DNA of 39,906 bases, taken from positions 1 through 39,906 of the IMG/VR virus record IMGVR_UViG_3300022200_000129; one strand, 5' to 3'. Positions 23,468-30,299 of this stretch are shown in pieces (the stretch's first letter is position 1; the number at the start of each line of letters is the position of its first letter). The position numbers and the translations under genes are program-made. The DNA comes from a virus. The notes under the pieces are model-generated. The model saw nothing but the letters and a program-made list of their open reading frames with translations, made no database searches and had not been told where the DNA came from.

Positions 23468-25519
23468 TTATGTTTCTGTATTTACCAAACGTGATCGGAC
23501 AGTAGCAGTGAGGTTCAGCCCCCTGATATCCACCACACCTGATGTAGTTTTAAATTCTAATTGTAGATATTGACCTTCGCATTTGAATCGGTCTCTGTCC
23601 GAATGAGCTTGTTTACGATCCACTGCAAAGCCATTGGTTCCGCACACGATATTGTCGCCTGCACTGATCGAGTAGTCGTCCCGTCCTTGATCGAAAAAGT
23701 TATCGGCAGAGTTGTCGGTAGAGTAATCTGACTTAATTGCGGCTTCGTAAGTGGTTTTTGAAAATGACTCATCTGAGATATCAACTGATTCGTTCACCCC
23801 ATCCGCCCAACCTGTGATTGTGTATGCTCCTGCATAGGTTTCCACAAACGCTGACAAGGCTCTGAATCGTTTTTTATCAGGCAGACCGCAAGTGTATCCC
23901 CTGGTTAGCAATCGTCCCTCTATGACGCTATGAGAGGTCTTGTTATTACTTCCAATGGTTTGGTCATCGATGCCGCCGAATTGCTCGTCATCGTAGAGCA
24001 AGATCTGCCCATCATTGGTGAGAACAAAGAGGCGTTTTGCGCCCTTGTAGTTGACGAAGAAAAAGTCCTTGATGCCTATGCCGCTGATAAAATCAGTCCC
24101 GCTCCAGGCTTTAGTCAGGAAGTCATAGACGAGGATCGCATTGTTGCCAGGTGCGGTTGCATTGATTCCCCGAAGTGGAACAGCAAGGTAGTATCTGTTA
24201 TTGCTGTAAGCCCCGACCGCATCTTTCGCTTTAGTCCAATCGATCCGATTGATGATTGGTTGGATGGGTTGAGAGAGTGGAAGGTCTACCGATTGCGTTT
24301 CGCCTGCTACCGATTGCCGCAGTGAAACCACACCTCGCTGGTCAGACAGGAAAATGACATCACTTCCCGCTGCCACAATTGATCTCTCAGCAGCACAACC
24401 ATATTGATCTGTCAATTGGTCGAGCTGGGCATCTGCCAAATCACCGTAGACGTTTCGGACTGCATAGACTGACGCTTCCTTGAATACCAGGAGCGTGTTG
24501 GGGTCAAACTTGAAAACAGAGACCAGTTTATCGCTCGACCCTGTGTTGACCCGAAATGCGGATCGGACAGGCTGATAACGGGTGTAGTTGAGGTAATCGG
24601 ATACAGCTACTTCGTCCCTGCCAAATGGGATGATTAAACGGTTTCCAAAAAACAAACCAGTTGATGCATTGGGAATGCGCTCTGTTCCATCGTCCTCATT
24701 TTCATCTGCCTCTGGAGTGTCCGTTTGCTCAATCGACCTCCAGCCATTGAGGATGTTTTCGGTCAGGACCAATGGTGCAAAATTTGGTCCCCTGAACATG
24801 ATCAGGTTATTGAAACATTGGACGAATCGAACCCTGGCCTGATCGGTAATGGTTGGGTATCCAGCATCACCATAGTAATAGTAAATCTCCGCCCCTTCGG
24901 AATCCAACCCACCGTAAAAACCTATCTCCTCACTAAAGGAATCAGGCGAGGTATGGAATACTCCCTGGGAAGTCGCAACAATGAGATGCTCGATGCCGTT
25001 GGGTGTTTCAAAATTTGATGCACCGTAAATTGTGCCAGGATATTTGAGATACAGCGCACCTTTCTCATCCCAACTAGAATTCAGGGTGACAAGATTGGTT
25101 TGAGAATCATATGCCGTTATCGGATATCCATTGAGAGTTTGCTGATTCGCCTCGAAATAAGGCCCAGCAGGTTCTGCATTTGAAGTGTTGGTCTTCAAAT
25201 TGTTGCTCATTGGACCAACAGTAGATGTGGGAGTAATTCCAACCGCAGTATCGCTGGTTAAAGCTAACTGCCTGTATCCATCGCTAATCTGAAATCCAGA
25301 GAATCGAACAAGATCCCCATCTTCATATGTTTTGGTGTGGTCCCAATACTCAGCCTGCTTATTTGCCCAGGGCATCAGCACTGTGCCTTTGCGAGGTGTA
25401 GCAACTCCAGAGACGAATCGACGGTTCTGTGCGTCCGAAACAAACCCTGGCTTCATCAAGCCTGGGTCTGAGTTCGCATCGACTCCAACAAAAAACTGTT
25501 CCTGATCTGCTACGTTCAT
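23468..25519 (-). CDS. Tail nozzle/stabilisation protein, beta-propeller-like
   Basis: 683 residues. Repeated propeller-like strands occur through the middle: NNLIMFRGPNFAPLVLTEN, FFGNRLIIPFGRDEVAVSD, DVIFLSDQRGVVSL, KRLFVLTNDGQILLYDD. This is the pattern of tail-nozzle proteins (T7 gp12 type) and of P22 gp10-like DNA stabilisation proteins. It would cap the adaptor ring and hold DNA in the head. The ATG overlaps the outer spanin stop (ATGA, 25516-25519). The choice between the two families is uncertain, but a tail-tube role is well supported by order. Confidence 0.75.
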   Translation of the reverse strand: MNVADQEQFFVGVDANSDPGLMKPGFVSDAQNRRFVSGVATPRKGTVLMPWANKQAEYWDHTKTYEDGDLVRFSGFQISDGYRQLALTSDTAVGITPTSTVGPMSNNLKTNTSNAEPAGPYFEANQQTLNGYPITAYDSQTNLVTLNSSWDEKGALYLKYPGTIYGASNFETPNGIEHLIVATSQGVFHTSPDSFSEEIGFYGGLDSEGAEIYYYYGDAGYPTITDQARVRFVQCFNNLIMFRGPNFAPLVLTENILNGWRSIEQTDTPEADENEDDGTERIPNASTGLFFGNRLIIPFGRDEVAVSDYLNYTRYQPVRSAFRVNTGSSDKLVSVFKFDPNTLLVFKEASVYAVRNVYGDLADAQLDQLTDQYGCAAERSIVAAGSDVIFLSDQRGVVSLRQSVAGETQSVDLPLSQPIQPIINRIDWTKAKDAVGAYSNNRYYLAVPLRGINATAPGNNAILVYDFLTKAWSGTDFISGIGIKDFFFVNYKGAKRLFVLTNDGQILLYDDEQFGGIDDQTIGSNNKTSHSVIEGRLLTRGYTCGLPDKKRFRALSAFVETYAGAYTITGWADGVNESVDISDESFSKTTYEAAIKSDYSTDNSADNFFDQGRDDYSISAGDNIVCGTNGFAVDRKQAHSDRDRFKCEGQYLQLEFKTTSGVVDIRGLNLTATVRSRLVNTET

Positions 25520-25707
25520 CGCCGCTCCAACTCATACTCCAGTCTAGAGGTCTCCTGTAGTGCTGCTCTCACCCAATCGGGTGCTGCCTCCGCTGCCACT
25601 GGGAAGTCTGGTCTCGCCATCAGCCTTTTGGTTCCTTCTGTTTTTGTTCTGCACCCGCTGGTCAAAGCGATTGATAGCAGAATCAATATCAGTGAGTTTA
25701 GCTTCAT
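25516..25707 (-). CDS. Outer-membrane spanin lipoprotein (Rz1-like)
   Basis: 63 residues from the ATG at 25707 (MKLNSLILILLSIALTSGC). A hydrophobic signal peptide is followed by the lipobox LTSGC with Cys19 as the lipidated residue. A short periplasmic helix (PDWVRAALQETSRLEYELE) follows. It lies mostly inside the 3' part of the inner-spanin frame in another reading frame, the classic Rz/Rz1 arrangement. It should sit in the outer membrane and pair with the inner spanin to fuse the membranes in the last step of lysis. This implies a host with an outer membrane. Confidence 0.8.
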   Translation of the reverse strand: MKLNSLILILLSIALTSGCRTKTEGTKRLMARPDFPVAAEAAPDWVRAALQETSRLEYELERR

Positions 25708-25810
25708 AGATTTTGCGAGCTTCAGACTCCCTATAAAAATCAACAGCCTTCCCTAGGATACGTGCGATCCCAGGAAAGGCTTTGAGAATACCTAGGATAA
25801 TCTGGATCAA
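25544..25810 (-). CDS. Inner-membrane spanin candidate (Rz-like)
   Basis: 88 residues beginning with TTG at 25810; the holin stop overlaps it as TTGA, and no ATG lies in the first part of the frame. An N-terminal hydrophobic or amphipathic stretch (IQIILGILKAFPGIARILG) is followed by a charged helix (YRESEARKIYEAKLTDIDSA) and a polar tail encoded over the outer-spanin gene. Size, order and the nested lipoprotein gene fit an inner spanin. The membrane segment is weaker than in typical Rz, so the role rests mainly on context. Confidence 0.65.
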   Translation of the reverse strand: MIQIILGILKAFPGIARILGKAVDFYRESEARKIYEAKLTDIDSAINRFDQRVQNKNRRNQKADGETRLPSGSGGSTRLGESSTTGDL

Positions 25811-25974
25811 TTCCCAGTATCGTTTTTGATCCCACTGCGGACGAACATTGCCAGCAGTGCGGTGATCGCTAGTTGAATGGCTTCCGCCATCTCCAGCGAA
25901 CCTTGCATAAAGCCTGCTGCGGCTCCCAGGATCGCTCCGATACCAGTCACGTATGTTTTTTTACCGTTCATCAT
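25807..25974 (-). CDS. Holin-like small membrane protein
   Basis: 55 residues from the ATG at 25974, with a second ATG at 25971. Two hydrophobic segments (TGIGAILGAAAGFMQG and AIQLAITALLAMFV) are joined by a short acidic loop, with a lysine-rich start and RSGIKND at the end. This matches small two-span holin-like proteins of phages. It overlaps the next frame (the spanin) by four bases and the upstream membrane protein by 14, forming a compact lysis cassette. It should form inner-membrane holes that time lysis. The endolysin is encoded elsewhere (4265-4705). Confidence 0.7.
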   Translation of the reverse strand: MMNGKKTYVTGIGAILGAAAGFMQGSLEMAEAIQLAITALLAMFVRSGIKNDTGN

Positions 25975-26125
25975 TTCGTTTAAATAAATTCGCAGTGCGT
26001 TTGAGGATGTAAATAAGGCTGGCGAGGGAAACTAGGATCTTGAGGAACAGGTCGATGTTAACCATCCAGTTCCCAATCCCAGCAGTGCTCGCAAGAAAAA
26101 CCTTAAAATCATCCAGTCTATCCAT
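25961..26125 (-). CDS. Second small membrane protein, holin-like
   Basis: 54 residues from the ATG at 26125, which overlaps the upstream stop (ATGGATAG); an in-frame ATG at 26143 is less likely. There is one strong hydrophobic helix (NIDLFLKILVSLASLIYIL) with a positively charged end (KRTANLFKRNDER). Position directly before the other holin-like gene suggests a holin/antiholin pair, but a minor virion membrane peptide cannot be excluded. Confidence 0.6.
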   Translation of the reverse strand: MDRLDDFKVFLASTAGIGNWMVNIDLFLKILVSLASLIYILKRTANLFKRNDER

Positions 26126-26294
26126 TTTCAACAACTTCGGCATCCTGAATCCCTTCAGGCCCTACTTCCTTCTCTACCAACTCCCTTAGTTTCTGGAGAG
26201 AAGCTGTTACAGTGTCGTGATCTTTACGGGTCAGTGGAGCTTGTCCGCTGACATTGACAAGGATATTGAACGCTTGTGCGTATGTTAGTTCCAT
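26118..26294 (-). CDS. Small helical protein (58 aa)
   Basis: 58 residues, start MELTYAQAFNILVNVSG, with a helix-forming middle (HDTVTASLQKLRELVEKEVG) and an acidic tail. It overlaps the next membrane protein gene by eight bases. Its position between the 83-residue structural gene and the lysis genes is conserved in style for small unknown podoviral genes. No function can be read from it. Confidence 0.65.
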   Translation of the reverse strand: MELTYAQAFNILVNVSGQAPLTRKDHDTVTASLQKLRELVEKEVGPEGIQDAEVVENG

Positions 26295-26322
26295 AGTTGA
26301 TGTTTGATTGTTATTATCGTGT

Positions 26323-26574
26323 TTATGTGAATTCTACATAACGCACACTAGCCGATGCGGTGCATGCGCCAACGTAGTTTTCAATGGTGATCGTTGCCCC
26401 AGCACCTACGGCTTCGTCGTAGGTTGATGCGCCAGGAGTTGTCCCACTGAAATTGACTTGAATAGTAGCTCCGCTCACGTTGGTGATTTTGAGCTTTTTG
26501 CGATCCACATTAGCAGCAAGCGATGCACTTGCAGTTGTGGTTGTAATATTTGAAGGAGTCTCTCTGACGTTCAT
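26323..26574 (-). CDS. Small beta-rich virion protein candidate
   Basis: 83 residues, rich in T, A, S and V with alternating strands (KKLKITNVSGATIQVNFSG, then ATITIENYVG). This fits a small beta-sandwich such as a head decoration or tail accessory protein. It follows the adaptor gene by one base. No family is recognised and the role is inferred from composition and context. Confidence 0.6.
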   Translation of the reverse strand: MNVRETPSNITTTTASASLAANVDRKKLKITNVSGATIQVNFSGTTPGASTYDEAVGAGATITIENYVGACTASASVRYVEFT

Positions 26575-26575
26575 G

Positions 26576-27430
26576 TTAGTATGTTTTAAATCTAGGTGTG
26601 AAGGCGTCTCCGCTTTGGTTTTTTGCTCGCATCATTTCGGCCTCTAAAGCCCTGTCCTTAGCCCGCATCTGGATGCCAGCAAACTCTAGCTTCTCATCGA
26701 TGAGCAAGATGTCCGCCGCTATGGAATGCTCCAGATACGGACCAAAAATGTAAGGGACATTCACCTTCGCCCAATTGGCGTTGACTGATGATGGAGCACT
26801 GTTGGTGTTGGGGCTGAGTGCATCGTAGAAGTCGCCACCAGTCTGACCAGATGATGTGTAATACACCTGATCGCCTACTGAATAGGTAACCGATGACGAC
26901 CACTTCTCAGCTTTTATAATTGGCGCACGTTGCCGAAACTCTACCCAGTAAGAGTTATTGATTCGGTTAGTGATGATGATCTCATCGTCCTTCTGGCGGA
27001 AATCAACATCCAGCCTGTTGACCTTAGCCCTGGGATCACCGTCAGTGACCCGATAAACCTGGCCGATGTTTGTCTTGCCAGTTTGGACGAATGCGATGCT
27101 GGGTGTGAAATCTGTAACTAAAGTCCAGTCGGAACTAGTGCCTGGTGCGCCTGTGGTAATGCCTCCAGATGTGTTTCTGTAGTAGGCATCAGTGCCAGAG
27201 TGATAAATCTCCGTATTTGATGCATAGGCCCCGTTAGTCCAGGTATCCCTGAAGTATCGTTCCTCAACTACCATCAAGCTGGGCCAAAACTCAGTCTCCC
27301 AGATCGTTCGCAGGTTGCGGTTGAATGAGCCGATGAAAATGGGCAATTCATCGTTACTGATTTTGTTATACAATCGACCTGTTAGCTCGACCGCACCCTG
27401 GATCACTTTGCTGGCAGTAATAGAACGCAT
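26576..27430 (-). CDS. Head-tail adaptor (gp11-like) with inserted beta modules
   Basis: 284 residues. The N-terminal (ASKVIQGAVELTGRLYNK) and C-terminal helices (LEHSIAADILLIDEKLEFA and onward) frame two similar inserts, near 63-105 and 175-220. Both have a W-x-S/N pattern, VGDQVYY-like strands and an ending W (DWTLV, NWAKV), which recall carbohydrate-binding CBM5/12 modules. Place between capsid and nozzle and length fit a tail tubular protein A or adaptor ring. The 5' ATG overlaps the upstream stop. The sugar-binding idea is an inference. Confidence 0.65.
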   Translation of the reverse strand: MRSITASKVIQGAVELTGRLYNKISNDELPIFIGSFNRNLRTIWETEFWPSLMVVEERYFRDTWTNGAYASNTEIYHSGTDAYYRNTSGGITTGAPGTSSDWTLVTDFTPSIAFVQTGKTNIGQVYRVTDGDPRAKVNRLDVDFRQKDDEIIITNRINNSYWVEFRQRAPIIKAEKWSSSVTYSVGDQVYYTSSGQTGGDFYDALSPNTNSAPSSVNANWAKVNVPYIFGPYLEHSIAADILLIDEKLEFAGIQMRAKDRALEAEMMRAKNQSGDAFTPRFKTY

Positions 27431-27762
27431 CAGTTTCCGTAGCCCACTTGCAATTTGGTTCCTTTACTGTTCACCCTGACTTCAGGATGCCGCTTGATAA
27501 CCCAGTTCAAATAGTCCTTATCCTTAACGGACTCGTTTTTGAAAATTTTATTGGCTAGATAGCCACCCAAATCGATTGATGCGACATGCTGCCCGATACC
27601 ATCGATAGCTCTACGCTCCCGTTGGTTATCTTTGGCAACACGCTTCTGGTTTTTGGTCGCTCGCCACATCTCCATTTTATGCCCCGTTTGGATTTCTTTG
27701 ATGATATCGTTTCGGAGATTGGATGGGAGGGCTTCCCAGCAGGTCATCATGTCGTCATTCAT
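27430..27762 (-). CDS. Hypothetical protein after capsid gene (110 aa)
   Basis: 110 residues from the ATG at 27762 (MNDDMMTCWEALPSNL); the frame is open further upstream but overlaps the capsid gene. It is basic and helical (KNQKRVAKDNQRERRAID), with the ending RVNSKGTKLQVGYGN. It sits between capsid and adaptor, preceded by a hairpin. It may be a head-completion or DNA-associated virion protein, with no family match. Confidence 0.6.
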   Translation of the reverse strand: MNDDMMTCWEALPSNLRNDIIKEIQTGHKMEMWRATKNQKRVAKDNQRERRAIDGIGQHVASIDLGGYLANKIFKNESVKDKDYLNWVIKRHPEVRVNSKGTKLQVGYGN

Positions 27763-27775
27763 AACGATTAGGGTA

Positions 27776-27799
27776 GGGGAGGGACCGCAGCCCCTCCCC
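27776..27799 (-). other. Stem-loop after the major capsid gene
   Basis: Perfect 8-base stem GGGGAGGG/CCCTCCCC with an 8-base loop, 12 bases past the capsid stop codon. No T tract follows on the minus strand. It is more likely an mRNA stabiliser or attenuator, letting the capsid message accumulate above downstream genes, than a full terminator. Confidence 0.65.
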
Positions 27800-27811
27800 C
27801 CTTGTCGGGTT

Positions 27812-28927
27812 TTAGGAGGTGTGCTTGAACGCACCAAATGCGAGAGGATTGAGAACACTCAACCCAGCCACTGCATTGATTTCATAACGGTCACCAGATC
27901 CCAGGTCAGGCAGGGATCGGACCGATGGTAGCTGATGGAAACGAAGCTCCAACATATCCATATCGAGGACGTAACCAGTTGCGCGAGAAGTATTTGCGTC
28001 GTAGGCAGAGTCTTTTGTTCCAGTAGTTCCATTGGTCCAATCATTTTTGGCCAGGAACAGAGACGGAACCAAAGTCAGCGTCCCGAAGTCACCCTCAAAC
28101 ACATCAACGGTGCTGATGATCTTTTTATCAGATGCATCCTGGTTGAGTGTGCGAATGCGTGTTGCAGCGATATTGCTCGAATCGGTGGTGGTGCTTTCAG
28201 TGAAGTTGCGGAATTGCTTCTTCAAGTTAACACCACAAAGCAGAACCAGTTCTTTGGCAACACCAGTCTCTTCGTAGATAGACTGGAGAACATCCTGAAC
28301 ATTGGCTTCAGTCAGGTTTGCTACAGATTCAACTTCTGCCGCAGTCACAATACTGCTTGCAGGAGTGCGGAATGCGGATGGAATATTGGCACTGCTGCTA
28401 TCGATGTATTTACCCAGGGTTCGAGTCTTGAGAGGACTCGTCGAACTTTCACCAGAGTAAAAATTACCAGAAGTCGCTTCAGGCACATCATCAGCGCACA
28501 AACGGACTTCCATATCACGCTTGATGGCTTCCAATTGCTTGCGGATCGAGGTAGCCCGAAGATCAGGAACACCAGCCAGGTTGCTGGCAGATTCAGCCAG
28601 ACGACCAATCAATGCGGCCCTGCGGAACCACTGCACATTGTTCTGAATGATGGAGTAGTCATCGAGGGTCTTCTCGAATTTGCTCTCAGCATCCAGTTCA
28701 GCAGAGTATGCATCAGCAGTTGCGTTATCCTTCGGAGCAAGTTGTTTATCGACAGGATATTCGTAGGTTGTGTTGATGACCCCTTCAGATTTCGGGATCA
28801 TCGACATCAGTGGGGTTTGTTTGGCATCGATGGCAAATACTGCATCAGCCAAATCACGTTGCGAACCACCCTTGCCGCCACTGGCGAAAGGACCAAACTC
28901 GTTTTCGGTAGAAAATAAACCAGCCAT
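27812..28927 (-). CDS. Major capsid protein, HK97 fold, DUF5309/SU10-like
   Basis: 371 residues. The start region (RDLADAVFAIDAKQTPLMSM, then YEYPVDKQL) and the repeated acidic SAELDAESKFEKTLDDYSI segment resemble the SU10-type (DUF5309) capsid family of podoviruses. The C-terminal part has strands suited to the A-domain and P-domain of the HK97 fold (GYVLDMDMLELRFHQL). The gene lies after the scaffold as usual, and a stable hairpin follows it. It forms the icosahedral shell. Family recognition is by eye. Confidence 0.85.
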   Translation of the reverse strand: MAGLFSTENEFGPFASGGKGGSQRDLADAVFAIDAKQTPLMSMIPKSEGVINTTYEYPVDKQLAPKDNATADAYSAELDAESKFEKTLDDYSIIQNNVQWFRRAALIGRLAESASNLAGVPDLRATSIRKQLEAIKRDMEVRLCADDVPEATSGNFYSGESSTSPLKTRTLGKYIDSSSANIPSAFRTPASSIVTAAEVESVANLTEANVQDVLQSIYEETGVAKELVLLCGVNLKKQFRNFTESTTTDSSNIAATRIRTLNQDASDKKIISTVDVFEGDFGTLTLVPSLFLAKNDWTNGTTGTKDSAYDANTSRATGYVLDMDMLELRFHQLPSVRSLPDLGSGDRYEINAVAGLSVLNPLAFGAFKHTS

Positions 28928-28945
28928 AATATTATTCTTTCTAAA

Positions 28946-29920
28946 TTAGCGACGAGTCAAACCAGCGAGGAGTAGCCTATCTAAATCCTTCGCATTACCC
29001 GTTTTCATAACTCGTTTTGCTGCTGCTGATATTTCATCGTCCGAAGAAGCCTTTGCAGTGGGAGCCGCATTATTACGGACAGGGGCTTTTGGAGCTTTCC
29101 GTTGGCGGGTTTGCTGGACAAGCTCACTTGCCTTTGTTTCCGCCATTAACCCTGTTACGTATCGTGCGATCTCAAGCGATCCTGATGGCACATTAGCCAG
29201 GGCAGGGGACGCTTTCATCACTGCTTTGTAATACTCCATCTGCTCACTATCAGGGTCGTTCATCCAGGGGTATTTCTGTTTAGCCACCTGGTCAAACTGG
29301 GCCTTGTGTTGCAGTTCAGTTCTGCGTTTCGGGATCTCGAACGAGAGGTTATCTCTGCTATCGTCTATGATTTCATCGAGGAATGACCTCACCAGTGATT
29401 CATCACTGTCTGGGTCCATCTCTTTCCCCGCATTTTTAATATTATCAAGGACATCATCTAAATGCCCCTGTGCAATCAACCTCTTCTGCTCCCTAGCAAA
29501 TTTAATCTTCTCCTTCTCCAGGTTCTCCATTTCGATCAGATCCTTTTCTGATCGGGCGGTGATCTGCGAAGGTGCGGCAGCAGGGGCAGATTTCATCTGC
29601 TCCCTCATCTGCTCGATCTCTGCTAGAGCCTCGTCCCTCTCCGCTTCTACTGTTCGCAGTTGCTTCGTAAATCGTTTGATCCGTTTCTGATACCATCCTG
29701 GCTCTTCGGAACCATCCGATTCATCGGACTCAGTGTTATCATCAGCCTCATAACTATCCTCCACCGATTCATCCACTGACTCGTCGTTTAACGCTTCAGC
29801 ATCGGTTTCAGCAACCTCCTCTTGAGGTTGGTCGTCGGGCCTTATTATTGATCCAATCAAATCTGTTAACTGGACCTCCGAATTTTGGGCGGTATTCGTA
29901 ACCGTTTCGGTTTCACTCAT
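28946..29920 (-). CDS. Scaffolding protein
   Basis: 324 residues. The first 80 are highly acidic (runs of D/E, for example ESVEDSYEADDNTESDESDG). A long charged coiled coil follows (about 85-150, with RFTKQLRTVEAERDEALAEI). The end is basic and alanine-rich (RKAPKAPVRNN). This is the typical build of internal scaffolding proteins, and it sits directly before the capsid gene. It should template head assembly and then leave the head. Confidence 0.85.
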   Translation of the reverse strand: MSETETVTNTAQNSEVQLTDLIGSIIRPDDQPQEEVAETDAEALNDESVDESVEDSYEADDNTESDESDGSEEPGWYQKRIKRFTKQLRTVEAERDEALAEIEQMREQMKSAPAAAPSQITARSEKDLIEMENLEKEKIKFAREQKRLIAQGHLDDVLDNIKNAGKEMDPDSDESLVRSFLDEIIDDSRDNLSFEIPKRRTELQHKAQFDQVAKQKYPWMNDPDSEQMEYYKAVMKASPALANVPSGSLEIARYVTGLMAETKASELVQQTRQRKAPKAPVRNNAAPTAKASSDDEISAAAKRVMKTGNAKDLDRLLLAGLTRR

Positions 29921-30047
29921 GCGTTTTTATGCCTAGCAAGTTCGGCGCATCGCTTATGCGAAGTGCTTCGACTTTGGGGAATGTAGAGATGAGATCCAAC
30001 CTGTCTGGTTAGAGTTTTTTGCTATTCGTGCAATTTTGTTAATTTGC
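29921..30047. promoter_or_regulatory. Intergenic region before scaffold, likely late promoter
   Basis: A 127-base gap follows a strong terminator, so a new promoter for scaffold, capsid and later genes must be nearby. I see an inverted repeat (GTGCAA at 30028-30033 with TTGCAC at 30044-30049) and several short dyads, but no convincing -35/-10 pair. A phage activator or weak sigma70 site may be used. Confidence 0.45.
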
Positions 30048-30049
30048 AC

Positions 30050-30075
30050 AAAAAAGCCCCTTCGATTGAAGGGGC
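30050..30075 (-). terminator. Rho-independent terminator after portal operon
   Basis: Minus-strand stem GCCCCTTC/GAAGGGGC with a 4-base loop is followed by six T. It lies 6 bases beyond the stop of the 72-residue gene and separates the packaging/portal operon from the scaffold and capsid operon. Confidence 0.9.
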
Positions 30076-30080
30076 GAATG

Positions 30081-30299
30081 TTACTGGCGATAGTGGTTGA
30101 GTTGCTCTGCGAACTGATATATCGCCGCTGCCCATCCACAGTCGTATGCTCGCTCAGAATCGGTTTTCCCTGGCGTTATAGCTGTAGCCAATGCTGCCTC
30201 GACTGCATTCTCAAGAACCTGGGTGATTGCCTTGTCAGCAGGGGAGCCTTTGATCTGAGCAAAAGCATCTTTGATCTGTTCCTCGTTTAAACTATCCAT
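30081..30299 (-). CDS. Small helical protein after portal (72 aa)
   Basis: 72 residues (MDSLNEEQIKDAFAQIKG), mainly helical with a tyrosine/cysteine-containing end (RAYDCGWAAAIYQFAEQL). The ATG overlaps the portal stop by eight bases. It is followed directly by a terminator. It may be a small head-assembly factor. No family is recognised. Confidence 0.65.
   Translation of the reverse strand: MDSLNEEQIKDAFAQIKGSPADKAITQVLENAVEAALATAITPGKTDSERAYDCGWAAAIYQFAEQLNHYRQ

Noticed and set aside
27935-28918. Long plus-strand reading frame of 327 residues
   Set aside because: It is exactly antisense to the major capsid gene, has no recognisable domain and unusual composition; the capsid frame explains the sequence.
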